Numbered from the stretch's first letter, positions 46,501 to 57,585 are shown. The stretch: DNA of 64,000 bases from Azadirachta indica (GCA_022749755.1 CM040444.1:2177026-2241025); one strand, 5' to 3'. Numbers and translations are program-made. Notes: generated from the letters alone by a model not told the origin.

Positions 46501-47899
46501 AATTTTCCAAGGTATGTAATTCATTTAAAATGGTATATTGTTTCAATTAGTTTGATCTTTTCTAATAGCAGCAAGACTATAACATAAATAGACACGTACA
46601 TGAAATATATGTAAAATGGTGTCCTTTATATATGTATGTCTGTGTATATGGGTACGGATCACGAACATCATAACATTATATAATTTCTTACACTATTTAT
46701 AAACTGTTAGATGTAGGCATTTTTAATGATTGAGAATAAATTTTAACACATATAATAAATGTATAATTAATGTATATGTGACATGCAATATTAACTATTA
46801 AAAGATACCTAAATGCAACAATGATTTACAAATAATGAAAAAGAAAAATGTAAAGTTAAGGGGCCATTGTAAAAATATATATATTATTTTGTTATTGTAA
46901 TTATATACATATTATATTAGGTCATTGCAATAAGATCTCGATAGGTGTTTGAGCAATTTTTATTATTGACACAAAATTTAATGCATTTAAAGTTGAAACT
47001 CTAACATAAAATATATATGAATTTATAAATATACATGCTATAATAGTATAAAAGGATAAGTCTATTTGTAATCTAAAATATACTTTAAACACCAATATTT
47101 TAATTGAAAAAATTTTATTGAAAAAGTTGTGTTTTGTGCATAAATTTTAAAGATTTAACAGTTATTTTTATTAAATAACTATTATTGGTTGAGGTATAAT
47201 TGTCACTTTCCAATAAATTAGGACTTTAATAAGTATTTTTTAAATGATTAAAACTAATCAATCCAATAGGCTAAACTTTAAGAGCTTGTAAGTCCCATGT
47301 CTTAAGTTTTACCGTTGTCTTTAAAAGTTCTGATTTATAAAAAATTTGTATTAACTTCAAATCTTATTTGTTGATTTCAGGTTTTGTTCATAACCTTTGG
47401 CTTTTCCACTCTTTGCTATCTATCTATGGCCATTATTGGATACCGAATGTTTGGCCAAACAGTTTCATCTCAAGTTACATTAAATCTACCAAAGAACAAA
47501 TTGAGCTCTAAGATTGCCATATACACCGCCTTAGTTGGGCCAATAGCCAAGTATGCTTTGATTACTACACCTATTGCCTCAGCTATAGAAGCTTGCTTGC
47601 CTATTCGATACAACAACATTTTCATTTGTATGTTTATAAGGACCATGTTGCTTGTAAGCTCCTTGATATTGGCTTTAGTTTTTCCCTATTTTGGGATTCT
47701 AATAGCATTTGTTGGAGCTTTTCTAGATGTAACTTTCTCCATTCTAGTTCCTTGTATTTGTTATTTGAAGATTTCTAGGTCTCAACAAAAGTTGGGTTTT
47801 GAATCCATTATTGTTATTGTCATTATAGTTTTAGGTATTTCAATTGGCGTTCTTGGCACTTATGCATCTATAAAGGATGTAGCCAAACATCTTATTTGA
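43470..47899 (+). CDS. AVT1-like vacuolar amino-acid transporter, copy 2 (three coding exons)
   Basis: Coding exons are 43470-43551, 45901-46511 and 47381-47899, giving 403 residues. It opens MNEVNAVEARRGTSFSRTCF and carries the same AVT1/AAAP landmarks as copy 1: VPYAIAQTGW, TYPDI, LEGDHMNKLFP, LPSMW-RDLTWLSYIS, RDKRQFSKV and SSQVTLNLP. Splice sites are conventional (GTATGT donors after exons 1 and 2, CAG acceptors), phases match copy 1, and there are no internal stops. The predicted role is proton-coupled amino-acid exchange across the vacuolar membrane; substrate is unknown. Differences from copy 1 are mostly conservative and spread over loops and helices, and exon 3 contains a 90-base tract identical to copy 1. 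One residue is deleted relative to copy 1 (YNNI versus YNNNK). Confidence 0.87.
44575..45790. other. extra sequence in the intron before exon 2 of AVT copy 2
   Basis: Copy 1 has only about 180 unrelated bases between the flanking homologous blocks (near 4320 and 4500), whereas copy 2 has about 1.2 kb. The extra DNA is AT-rich and non-coding, has a (TA)n run near 45440-45455 and decayed relatives of the monomer repeat seen in the later intron. No terminal repeats identify it as a known transposon. Confidence 0.45.
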
Positions 47900-48415
47900 A
47901 TATTGGAGTTAAAATTTCTTGGCTTATAAGTCTTACCAATGACTTCTAATGATTCTTATTCTTTTTTACATGAGACTTTAAGTTATATTTATACTTTTAT
48001 AGCTCCTAATAATGTAATTAAGAGTCTGAAACTTTCTACAACGAATCTATTGTTGAAAAATTTTGCCATCTTTAATAAATGTTATATTATATTATATTGT
48101 GCATTACTTGTTGAAAAGGTAATGTGTTCACATATATGGTTTCAACTACAAGTGTTCGAAAAAATGAAATATTATATTAAAACTTGAATATGTTATTCAT
48201 CTAAATACATGAATATATCTTTATATAAACTAAAATAATAAGTGCGTGAATATTTTTGTATATTAGCCTAAAATAGTAAGTATATAGACTTTTGTTTCTA
48301 TAGCAAAATAGGAAAGTGAGGCGATGAATAGGTCAGCCTATGAGGTCTAAGTAGGGTGGTGTAGCAAACGAAATAGGATACCGGTGAAAGAGCAAGTACT
48401 CGATAATAGCAACTC
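47900..48415 (+). other. 3' flank of AVT copy 2
   Basis: Aligns with 6787-7262 and holds the 3' UTR region of copy 2. The ATG-rich frames here are not conserved as protein between the copies. Confidence 0.5.
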
Positions 48416-49284
48416 TAACAAAAGTTCCCTTAAAACAACAACTACAACAAAAGCAACTTTCAACCTAACGTAATTGCTTTAACTATAATTGCTTTCAATA
48501 AATATATTAATCAATAATAACAATTGTTGTAGTTTATACGATAAGCATATCTAAATATATTGCCGTATTGCAAGAAAATAAGTAATTAATTATAGTTTGT
48601 ATGATTATATCTATATATGAATCAACCATTAATCCTAATAAGTTCTAAGTAAAATATTTCAATTTTTCTATTTATTTTAATACTCATATTGCAGTGGAAG
48701 GTTTCTAAACACATTAAGCGAGACTATGAGCTAAACTAACTCTCGAATTTGGATCGTTATGCTTCGTTTCTGAGTTACAGGAGTTAGAGAAGGTTTCAGG
48801 AAAATTTGAAGGAAAGTGCCCTTGTAATCTTTTAATGGCTTTTCAAAGTTGACCTTTAACAAGATTCGTGAAAAATGACTCAATTATATGTCCGGCGATG
48901 GGAGGGAGTGAGACTAGGAAATGATGAAAAGTACTTGGTATCAAGAGTCATACACGAATGATTGCCTGCTATTAATCCTGAGGTACAAGATACTAATGCT
49001 CTTTTATTGTAAAACGATGCTACTGCTTAAGTCCACCCATTGAATATAGAGACCTCTTCTATTTTTTGTTCCTTTTTTGGTTTTAATCTTATTTTACACA
49101 ATTTGCCAGCCATGTTGTTTTTTATTGAAAGTATTCTTCTTTTAATTATGTGTGTTTATCCTATGTGCTCAAATTTCTCTTATCTAGGGTGGAAGTCCCC
49201 CTGCGAACTTTCTAGGTAGGTTTATGGTCTCACTGGGAATTTTTCGGCTTTCTTATCACTATCCCATCTATATAGTACTCCTTT
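48416..49284. other. unassigned DNA right of the duplication
   Basis: Unrelated to the flank of copy 1. It contains degraded, somewhat GC-richer sequence (48700-49000) that probably belongs to the decayed mobile region that follows. No motif recognised. Confidence 0.35.
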
Positions 49285-50046
49285 CTTAGCCAGGATTCTC
49301 TCTTAGCAGGCCTGGGCGTAGTTTTCTTAGAGATTAAGCCTTATTTAAGTTTACATCTACCTTTCATATTACAATCCATAAATTAGGCCTAAAAAGTAGT
49401 ATAGGTTCACGTCACTATACATTCTTGATGAGATATCACTGTCACTATGTCGGCATAGGCTATAGCCCAATAACTAATTTTAGCCATTAATATTTAGTCT
49501 CTTTGATCACTAAGCTGTGGGGTTTTGAAAAAACTAGTAGCTTATAGGAATAATCATGCCAATTCCTTTAGCGATGTTACAACCTCTTCCATACACGTCC
49601 TTGTAAATTACCTTGGGTAACTTTATTTATTTTACTTGACCAGAATGTATTCTACCTTCTGTTTTGCTTTACTAGAATGTTAGCACCTTGTTAGCCAAGA
49701 TTCATTCCAAGCAGGCCTGGGCTAATTAAGCCACCTTTAAGTCTACACTGACCTTCTATATTACAATCCATAAATTAAGCAGTAAGAACTAGAAAGGGCT
49801 CTACACTAAACATACTTGATGAAGTACCACTATCATGACACAGGCATGGGCTACAACTTTTAGCTATCAACATTTAGTCTCTTTAATCATATGATTGTAG
49901 AGTTTTAACAAAATGAGCAAGCTATAAGAACAATCACTGCCAATTACTTTATCCATGTTATGTTATTTTCCATATACGTCCTTGTAACTTACTCAACTTA
50001 TTTATTTTACTTTACCACTTCAACCTTTAACAGAATGTTGCACCCT
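49285..50046. repeat. imperfect tandem repeat, two units of about 350-400 bp
   Basis: Unit 1 (49285-49690) and unit 2 (49691-50046) share AGCAGGCCTGGGC, ATATTACAATCCATAAATTA, CATTTAGTCTCTTT-ATCA, CAATCA-TGCCAATT-CTTTA and ACGTCCTTGTAA in the same order and spacing. Divergence with small indels suggests an old duplication. No ORF. Confidence 0.75.
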
Positions 50047-50879
50047 ACTATCTTTATTTTAGTCTTTGCTACCTATTGGTGGTTTACGAAACCTTTTCAA
50101 ATTTCAAAATATTTGTTTGACTCTATTCAGTATTTGTCTCTTCATTTTTTATACCATTACTTACTGTAATTACCCAGTAGTATGATTGTATTTACTTCAA
50201 GTTCTTTATTTGATTTCTTCATCTTCCATCAACTTTATCGGTTTCTATCTTTGTTATAATCTTGCTTGTTTTACCTACAAGCCTCTGCTTTTCTGGCGTG
50301 GTCAACAATCTCTTGGCTTCTTCCTTCAACAGACTTCCCAATGTTTCTTGTACAATTTTAGGTGAGCCTATGTACTTGCTTTTGTTGTATTTGAGTATCT
50401 ATTTGTATTGTTTGATAGAATCTTTCTCATTAGTTGTTATACGTAGATTCCATTTGTTTTGTGGAAGTTTCACACGCAGTTTGTTCGTTTAAAAGCTTTT
50501 TAGAAAATTTAACCTTTTTCCTTCTCTTTATAGCTTTAACCATAACTTCAATTTGTTCAACGATTGCTATAAGACCATTTGTCTTACATAGAAGTCAAAT
50601 TTGAAGAGAAACTTAATATCATTTGTAGAATCGTTTCAAGATGACGTGATTCCTAAGCATATAACGAAGCACTGATAATCATACCAAACAACATTTAATA
50701 CCTTTGTATAGTGGAGAGAAATTAAAAGGCAACATTGTTATTCTTTCTTTCTCTTTCTTTTCCTTGCAAAGGCTGAGTTAATTAGCTTATCCAGGAATTG
50801 GAAGTCCCTAATGTGCGAAATATGTTAACTCAGGGTCAGATTTAGACTCTTTTATTGCTTCACATACTTTTCAAGTGAA

Positions 50880-51995
50880 CAAGGATTAGGTGCCATTGTG
50901 GTAATTAAAGCATTGTCAGAGTGTTCACTTTTATATCTTCATTACCTTTTCGGAAGAGTTTGCAGCTACTCTGAAAGATGTTGCCCATATTATGTATTGC
51001 GCTTTTGATGATTATGACCATTTAAAATCACAGGTTCCTTCTAAAAAAAAAAAAAACACTTTATAATACTTTAGGAAGCATATACTAAGAATTTGTCTGC
51101 CTAAGCTACTTATGTAGGTTAAATCAGATACTTTTAGGTTGTTATAAGGATGTTAAGTTCATTAAGAGTGAAGCCTACCATTTCGATGTATTTATTGTGG
51201 CTATTTGGTTCACCAACTATATAATGTGTGATACTATCGTAGATTCTATTCAGAAGAAAGTCTTTCGTATAGGCATATGCCTCGTTTATGGTCATCACTC
51301 TCCTCTTGTCGTTATTTTCTTGGTTGGCTTAAATCATCAGCTCGAACAAATTTGTGAAGACAAAGTTACGAGAACAGGCTTGTTAATTCACCTATAATTG
51401 GTTCCTTCCTACTACTTTTAATCTACGAATGGTTTACTGGGTATGCTCTAAACATACTAAGTCTTGACTATACTAATAAATCATTATTCTGGAAAGGTTA
51501 TACTCGAGGTTTAGATGTCTATCTTAAAAACTGACATTGTAAATGTATTGTATAGTAGATTACCCTTCTACCAAGGAAACTTCTTGGAGCTAATGGATGT
51601 GGAGTTTAACTTCTATTTTCACCCGTATTAGGCTTTGGCTGATCAGTTTTATTCCTTTTACTTCACACCTCTTGTGCATTTTTAGGGTATGATCACGATC
51701 AAGCTTATCACTCACTAAGGTACTTCAGAGGATACTTCATGGTGTATTGGCCTGGTTGGTTACCTTTGTATTCGCCTAGTTGGTTACTTTTCTTAACTTT
51801 CTCTAGTAAAATTCGCATTTCATTATATCAGGCGCTCTATGTCCAATAAATGACTTGGTTTAAACTATGTTCTTCCAATTGTTGTTGGAACTTTGAAGTG
51901 TATTCAGACAACTGTGAATGGGACCATTTTGTCATTCTCTCCAAGAATGTAAAACTCTAATGAAATACTATCGATATTGTTGGTTTTGATCATGA
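50880..51995 (+). pseudogene. plant mobile domain (PMD/aminotransferase-like) relic
   Basis: Degenerate frames contain ITFSEEFAATLKDVAHIM at about 50948-51000, matching the 'F-E--TLEDV' start of the plant mobile domain. FDVFIVAIWFTNYIMCDTIV, VFRIGICLVYGHHSPLVVIF and LVGLNHQLEQI follow at 51184-51357, matching the 'WLS-YV...LA-G---LAP--L--LY--L--I' block (PF10536). The domain is found in plant transposons and in genes derived from them. Stops and shifts mark it as dead. The rest of the element is not recognised. Confidence 0.5.
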
Positions 51996-52148
51996 TGGAG
52001 TCTATAACTTTCACCATAAGCTTATTGGAGAAAGCAACTTCCCTTTTTTTTTTTTTTTATAAGTATGCCAAAGGAGTTGACATATCCTAATGGGCTTAGA
52101 TAACGAGACTCAACTCAATCTCTTGAAGCCTGGTTCTCCCTTTATAAT

Positions 52149-52671
52149 TATGAAATAACTCTAAGGCAGCTCAAAAAAGGGGGTTGAATTGAGGTTTTTA
52201 AGGATTTTAACAAATTGAAAGTAACCCAACAACTAATACTAAGCGATTAATTTTTACGTAAATACAATACAATAAATACAACAAATAACTCAACAATCAA
52301 TATGTAAATTATCACAAATCAAGTTTAAGTGTGTGTGACAAATGTGTATAATAATAACAAGCATATAAATCAAGTGACTGAGAGAGTTAAGAAAGACAAC
52401 ATCGATTTTTATGTAGGTCGGCAAACCTCTGACCTATGTCTATGCCTTCAAGCTCATACACTTGAGGATTTAACTGATCAATTCTTGAACATTTTAAGAC
52501 TTTAACACTTACAACCAATAGGACTTCACAAGTGCCTCTTCAATCTTTATAACCAAATTACTTATAATGTAATCAAACATTTTACCAAAAAGACTTGACT
52601 TGGTGCCTTTTTGGCCTTTACAAACCAAGTGACTTATAGGTGTCACTTAAACCTTTCAATCCAAGAGTGTT
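52149..52671 (-). repeat. Sirevirus-like LTR (reverse), left part
   Basis: On the minus strand it ends ATTCAACCCCCTTTTTTGAG...AGTTATTTCA at 52149, the cytosine-rich end typical of Sirevirus LTRs and like 25365-25400. It is interrupted at 52671 by the Athila-like element (target duplication GTGTT) and resumes at 58811. Confidence 0.5.
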
Positions 52672-53230
52672 TGATAAGTAAGCAGCTTACTCACTTATCT
52701 TTTACGTTCAAACTTAAATATATACATAAATCATCAAGCAGCAGTGTTGTTTTGATGAAATTTTATGTTTTTGTGCAGTAATAAAGAAAATCGCAGTTAA
52801 AGTGATAAGCGACACAAAAACAGAATAAAAAGGACAAGTCATCAAAAATCAGGAGCAAAATGCAAGGAAATTAAGAACTTAAATCCAAGAAATAAAGATT
52901 TAGAAAATTGAAGTGTAATATATGAAGACCCATGGATGTAATTGAAAAAAGACTAAAGAACTTAAATGAAATTATATTAATTTGGTGCATTGTATGCTTG
53001 TGCCCGTTGCATGGTACGCCTACACCCAATACACTGCCTCACTCCTTTGAGCGGGCACAAAGTAAGGGCAACTACACCAAGCTTCGCGTGGCCGCACTAT
53101 GAAGCTTTCAGAAGCAAGAGCAGGGCCACGTCACAATTGTCCGCCCTAGGCTCAATTTCTGCCCTTGGATCAACCTTAGATGAACAGATTTGGCTGATGC
53201 TAGGTTTCTTTATTTTGAAACATCAGCCAC

Positions 53231-53320
53231 TATATAAAAGGAGAAATCAAAGAATAGAAAGAGGACATATAGAGAGAGAAAGAGAGGAACAAGGGAGGAA
53301 TTCTAGAGAGAGAAGTGGAG
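53231..53320 (+). promoter_or_regulatory. LTR core promoter: TATA box and GA-rich start region
   Basis: TATATAAAAG at 53231-53240 is followed about 30 bases later by a purine tract (GAGAGAGAAAGAGAGG). The same GA tract occurs at the equivalent place in LTRs near 9240, 35790 and, reversed, 19180 and 39858, so it likely marks the transcript start. The 5' LTR at 57611-58805 lacks this block. Confidence 0.55.
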
Positions 53321-53612
53321 GAATCAATCAAGCTTAAAAATCTTTGGAAGAAGACTTAAAGATTGGTTGTTGAAGCCCGTCATTACTAGTGTATTTTCTC
53401 AAACCCTCATTTTTGTTTTGGAATTCCTTTTATTTTTATTGTTAAATTACTGTAAGATGAGGAATTTTATTATAAATTTGTGCTTCATTGTTGACGTAGC
53501 CTAATTCAACCATGTTTTGACTAATTAGGGAATTTATCATTGTTATTAGTTTTTAAGCACTTGGTTTTTTCTTACACTTAATGCTAATAATTTATTGTAT
53601 AATGAATTATTA

Positions 53613-53777
53613 ATAATCCCTAACAACGACAACCCACTTCTTTTCCACTTACTACTCATATACTTATGGGATATGTGGGAATGCATCAAGTTTTTAGCGT
53701 TGTTATCGGGAATCAAACTCAGGTCGCCCATGTGATAGGTAGGAATACTCACCAGTATTCTACAACCAAGATGCAAC
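53613..53777 (-). repeat. U5-tRNA(Asp) SINE-like unit A (165 bp)
   Basis: On the minus strand: a 75-nt tRNA-Asp-like head (53695-53769) ending in the complement of its CCA-equivalent position (now CTA), then an LTR-end-like body (CTTGATGCATTCCCACAT). Flanked by ATGAATTATTA at 53602-53612 and 53778-53788. It is more diverged than unit B, with pol III box A and box B motifs mutated. Confidence 0.7.
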
Positions 53778-53788
53778 ATGAATTATTA

Positions 53789-53953
53789 ATAATCCCCGGC
53801 AACGACAACCTACTTCTTTTCCACTTACTACTTGTATACTTGTGGGATATATGGGAATGCATCAAGTTTTTGGTGCTGTTACCGGGAATCGAACTCGGGT
53901 CGCCCGTGTGATAGCTGAGAATACTCACCACTATTCTACAACCAAGATGCAAC
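53789..53953 (-). repeat. U5-tRNA(Asp) SINE-like unit B (165 bp)
   Basis: Exactly the same length as unit A, with no indels. The head at 53871-53945 is colinear over 75 positions with plant tRNA-Asp plus CCA (about 61/75 identical by eye, against the tRNA as remembered). It retains TAGAATAGTGG (box A) and GTTCGATTC (box B). The body, CAAAAACTTGATGCATTCCC onward, equals the primer-site spacer and U5 end of the surrounding LTR family. Flanked by ATGAATTATTA at 53778-53788 and 53954-53964; the uninterrupted site is present at about 58240 (reverse). The anticodon stem is broken, so it is not a working tRNA gene. Confidence 0.75.
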
Positions 53954-54189
53954 ATGAATTATTATAGTCAACATGAATTAAATGGTACTAGGAATAGTCT
54001 AAATTGTTCATGAGATTTGAAAAACTCAGTTTAGTATATTAAGAGTTCGGAAAAATATCAATGACTAAATAATCACATTAACACTTAAGAGTTAGTAAAC
54101 TGAGAAGTGAATTAATTTGTAAGAGTTAATAATAGGTTAGACTTAAAGATTGTAGGGCTAATTCAGTCAGATAGAGATATCAGTTGATG

Positions 54190-54385
54190 TCTTTTAGTAC
54201 TGATTTAAGTCCTTGATGTCTTTTTTGTCCCGTTTTTGTACTACTTTTCACTTTAACTGCGATTTTCTTCATTTTTGCACAAAAATATAGAATTTCATCA
54301 AAACAATATTACCACTTAAGAATTTATGCATATATTTAAGTTTAAAAGTAAATGATAAATAAATAATAAAATAGTCTATTTTACA
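54190..54385 (-). repeat. start of the 3' LTR (U3 only)
   Basis: Begins on the minus strand at 54385 (TGTAAAATAGACTATTTTA) after a polypurine tract and follows the U3 order of the 5' LTR (ATGAAATTCTA, GTGCAAAAATGAAGAAAATC, AAAGTGAAAAG) for about 195 bases. It is then joined head-on to the inverted LTR segment. Confidence 0.65.
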
Positions 54386-54404
54386 CTATTCCTTCTCCTC
54401 CTTA
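54386..54404 (-). other. polypurine tract of the reverse Athila-like element
   Basis: Minus strand AAGGAGGAGAAGGAATAG, directly before the 3' LTR start. Confidence 0.65.
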
Positions 54405-54749
54405 GTTGAGATTTTTGCTTGAAATGTGTTTTCATACTAAAAAAAAAGTCTTAATCACATCTATAACACAAATGATTTAAATTAAAGTCTTAATCACAAC
54501 TGAAAAGAATAAAAACATAAACAATGATTTAGTTACTCAAAACTAAAAATTAAAAAAGGGAGGAATAAAAATATTGGGTTGCCTTCCAAGTAGTGCTTGG
54601 TTTAATGCCCTTAGCTAGACTTAGCCGTGAGTTGATCAAATAGGTTCCTTGAGTGAAACATTGGAGATCTTCCATTCTTCATTATCCAAATAATACTTAA
54701 ATCTTTGTCCATTCACTCGAAACAACCTCTCATCATCTCCTTGCAATTC
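54405..54749 (-). other. post-integrase region of the reverse Athila-like element
   Basis: Non-coding. The right half (CTCAAGGAACCTATTTGATC on the minus strand, then AGGCAACCCAATATTTTT) aligns with 17485-17590 of the + element, confirming shared lineage. Confidence 0.5.
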
Positions 54750-55940
54750 AACAGTGCCAAACGAAAAGGTTTTGTTGACTAAGAACGGCACCAACTACCA
54801 TGATCTTTGCTTTCCCAGAAAGAGTTTCAACCTAGAATTGAACAAAAGCATTTGCTCTCCCTCTTTGAATTCTCGTCTCAAGATTCGATTGTCATGTCAT
54901 CTATTTCATTTTCTCCGTGTATATTTAGCCATTCTCAAAAGCTTCATTTTTAAACTCCTCCATCTCATTCAATTGAAGCAATCTTTTCTCTTCCAACGCC
55001 TTCATGTCAAAATTCAATACTTTCATGAGCCAATATGATTTATGTTCAAGTTTGACTAGAAAGTGGAATGCTTTTCCGAACACTAACTTATATGGAAACA
55101 TTCTAATCGAAGTTTTAAATGCCATACAATAGGCCTATAGTGAATCATTTAACTTTTTTGATCAATCTCTCCATTAATTTTTCATTATCTTCTCAAGGAT
55201 CTTTTTCAATTCTTTGTTTGAGATCTCTACTTGACCACTTGTTTAAGGGTGATAAGGTGTAGCAATTCGATGCTTAATGCCATATTTTCCCAATAGAGCT
55301 TCAAACTGATGATTACAAAAGTACTATCCACCATTCCTAATAATTGCACATAGTGTTCCAAAACGAGTGAAAATGTACTTGCACAAGAAGTTAGTAAACA
55401 TCTTTAAATCATTTGTGCGACAAGCCACAGCTTCAATCTATTGGAAACATAATTCACAGTCAACAAAATGTATTGATTAGAGAATAATGATGGAAACGAT
55501 CCATGAAATCTATCCCCCAAACATAAAACAACTCAACCTCTAAAATATTCTTCCAAGGCATCTCATTTCTTTATGAAATATTTACAGTCCTTTGGCACTA
55601 ATCACAAACAGCAACAATGCATAATCATCGTTGAATAGTATTGGTCGAAAGAATCTCGATTAAAGTACCTTGGCTGCTGTCTTTGTTGCACCAAAATGTC
55701 CCCCATACTCCGACAAGTGACAATGCTTCAAGATGCTTAGTATTTCATTTTCTAGAACACGCCTCCTAATGACTTGATCAAGACTTTTCATGAATAGCAA
55801 TGGATCTTCCCATAAGAATGATTTCACATCATGCAAAAACTTCTTTTTCTGATGAAAGAAAAGGTCTAATGGTAGCATTCCATATGCTAAATAATTGACA
55901 TAATCCAAATATCAACAAGCTTCTTCTTTTGAAATCTTTA
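54750..55940 (-). pseudogene. Athila-like integrase (reverse), decayed
   Basis: Starts DYVNYLAYGMLPLDLFFHQK and KKFLHDVKSF, then a well-preserved zinc-binding half ILKHCHLSEYGGHFGATKTA (55690-55750 region). The core is damaged, and AFKTSIRMFPYKLVFGKAFH and LEHKSYWLMKVLNFDMKALE lie near 54930-55120. Stops divide it. Its 5' edge is fused to the end of gag by the deletion described separately. Confidence 0.7.
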
Positions 55941-57375
55941 AGGGAAAAGCAATGGTGATGTAATCATAAGAGGGCTATTTGGAAATGAAATCATATATGG
56001 CTTAGACATTTCATTTGGTGTTTTTTCTTCAACTTCCTTCCCAATCACTTCACTCTTCTTCATCTTATCTTCTTTTGCTTCATTATCTTTAAGCTTAAGT
56101 GGCTCTAACTCCTTGCTACTTCAAAGAGTGATTGCCTTGCATTGATCTTTAGGATTCGACTCTATGTCGCTAGGAAACTTCCTAGATGATTGCCCTTTGA
56201 TTGAATTGGCAAGCTGGCCAATTTAAGTTTCTAATGACTTCATTATAGCTCTCATATCTGTGTAATCCTTCTCAATGCTATCAAGTCGAGCTTCGTCCCT
56301 GTTGAAACGATTCATTGTTTCCATTGTAAATGTTCCCAAAAGATCTTCCACAAATGCTTTCTTTTTTGCCATAGATTGTTAGAAACTTAGTGGTTGATGT
56401 GATTGTAAAGCATTGCTCTAATTTTCATAGAAGAAATTCTTATGATTACAAAGTCCAAGATGATAGTGAATTGGCAGGTTGTTATTTGGTCAGAAGTTGT
56501 AATTCTAGTTGTTGATGTATTGACATTGCTCTTCCTCCAAACCTTCATCAGCATATAATGAATTAACAACCATTGCTTTCTTTTAACTTGAAGAAGCATC
56601 CCTCATGGTAAGGTTCTTAATTTGGTTTATCAAAGCTGCTACTTGGGCTAAAAGTGTTGCCATTTGATCTACTTCATGAACTCCTTCAGCTATCTTCACA
56701 ATTGACCTCTCACTTGGCTATTGGTAATTGTTGCATGCCATTTATTCAAGCAAAGCATAAGGTTCTTTAATAATATTGGACAACAAGGTACCACCAGCTA
56801 CTACATCTACAATTGTTCAAATTGCCCATTCAATCCATTATAGAACAATTGTAACTAGAACTAATCTTAATACCTATGCTGAGGGTACTTTCAGATTAAG
56901 TCCTTAAACTGCTCCCAAAACTCATACAATGGTTCAAAGTCCAACTATCTAAATTATGCAATTTTACCCCTTAATTATGAAGTCTTTAACGATGGAAAGA
57001 ATTTTGTGAGGAACTTTTTAGCCAATTCGTCTCATATAGTGATGCTCCCTAGTTGTAAGAATTGCAGCCAACCTCTTGTCTCATCTCTTAATGAAAACGA
57101 AAACAATCTCATTCGAATCACGTCTTCGTTCACTTCATTCATCTTTACTATGTCGCACACCTCCAAAAACATGGCCAAATGGATCACGTCATGGTCCCTA
57201 TATTGATTTTGCTAGACCATATTTATTAATGCCTGTTTAAGCTCGAAATTGTTAGCGTTGATTGCTAGCTAACGAATTCCAGAGTAATTATCATTATCCA
57301 TAGACCAAAAGTAATCTCGAAGAGCTCTATGTTGTTGGAGTTGTGGTGGTGGGTTTTGTTTTCCTTCATCTGTCA
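55941..57375 (-). pseudogene. Athila-like gag (reverse), decayed
   Basis: Opens MTDEGKQNPPPQLQQHRALR on the minus strand near 57375, then ANNFELKQALINMV, a capsid block with VCDIVKMNEVNEDVIRMRLF, SFSLRDETRGWLQFLQLGSI and WDELAKKFLTKFFPSLKTS, and a C-terminal RFQKKK near 55945-55960. This is the same order as 12300-13700. Numerous stops and frameshifts. Confidence 0.7.
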
Positions 57376-57584
57376 TGTTTTCTAATCTATTCCGTCTTTC
57401 TCTTCTTAATCGGTGAAAAATTCATTCAATCTCTAGATCGAATGCAACAAGTTCAAGGCTTCTAACTCTTTGTATACAATTGCAAAACTTTAAAATAGAA
57501 CAAAAATTAAACTAAACAAAAATAAAATCCTAAATTAAAATCAAATTCTGCAATTGCAATATTAATATAAACTCAAAAATTCTT
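57376..57584 (-). other. leader between primer site and gag (reverse element)
   Basis: Short non-coding leader, A-rich on the plus strand, comparable to 12080-12290 of the + element. Confidence 0.45.
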
Positions 57585-57585
57585 A

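Larger units (their letters stand above)
42565..48415 (+). repeat. segmental duplication, unit 2 (AVT copy 2)
   Basis: Direct repeat of 1850-7262. Intron and flank blocks align (for example TCAAGTAATATTATTTCACA at 44310 with 4020, and the 3' block ending GATAATAG at 48411). Unit 2 is longer, mainly through about 1.2 kb extra in the intron before exon 2. Confidence 0.8.
52672..54189 (+). repeat. inverted LTR segment at the left end, with SINE-like insertions
   Basis: Starts TGATAAGTAAGCAGCTTACTC and aligns in order with the reverse of the 5' LTR at 58805 leftwards (shared ATGCAAGGAAAT-AAGAACTTAAAT, AAGCACTTGG-TTTTTCTT, CAGATAGAGATATC). It stops at a GATATCAGTTG junction. It retains promoter-like sequence deleted from the 5' LTR and carries two tandem 165-bp insertions at 53613-53953. 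Confidence 0.75.

Noticed and set aside
49285..50046. CRISPR-like or centromeric satellite array
   Set aside because: Only two diverged long units, no short regular repeats with spacers, and plant chromosomal context.
53871..53945. functional tRNA-Asp gene on the minus strand
   Set aside because: The CCA is part of the sequence, the anticodon stem does not pair, the 5' acceptor bases are changed, and it lies in a U5-fused unit inside an LTR. It is tRNA-derived, not a tRNA gene.
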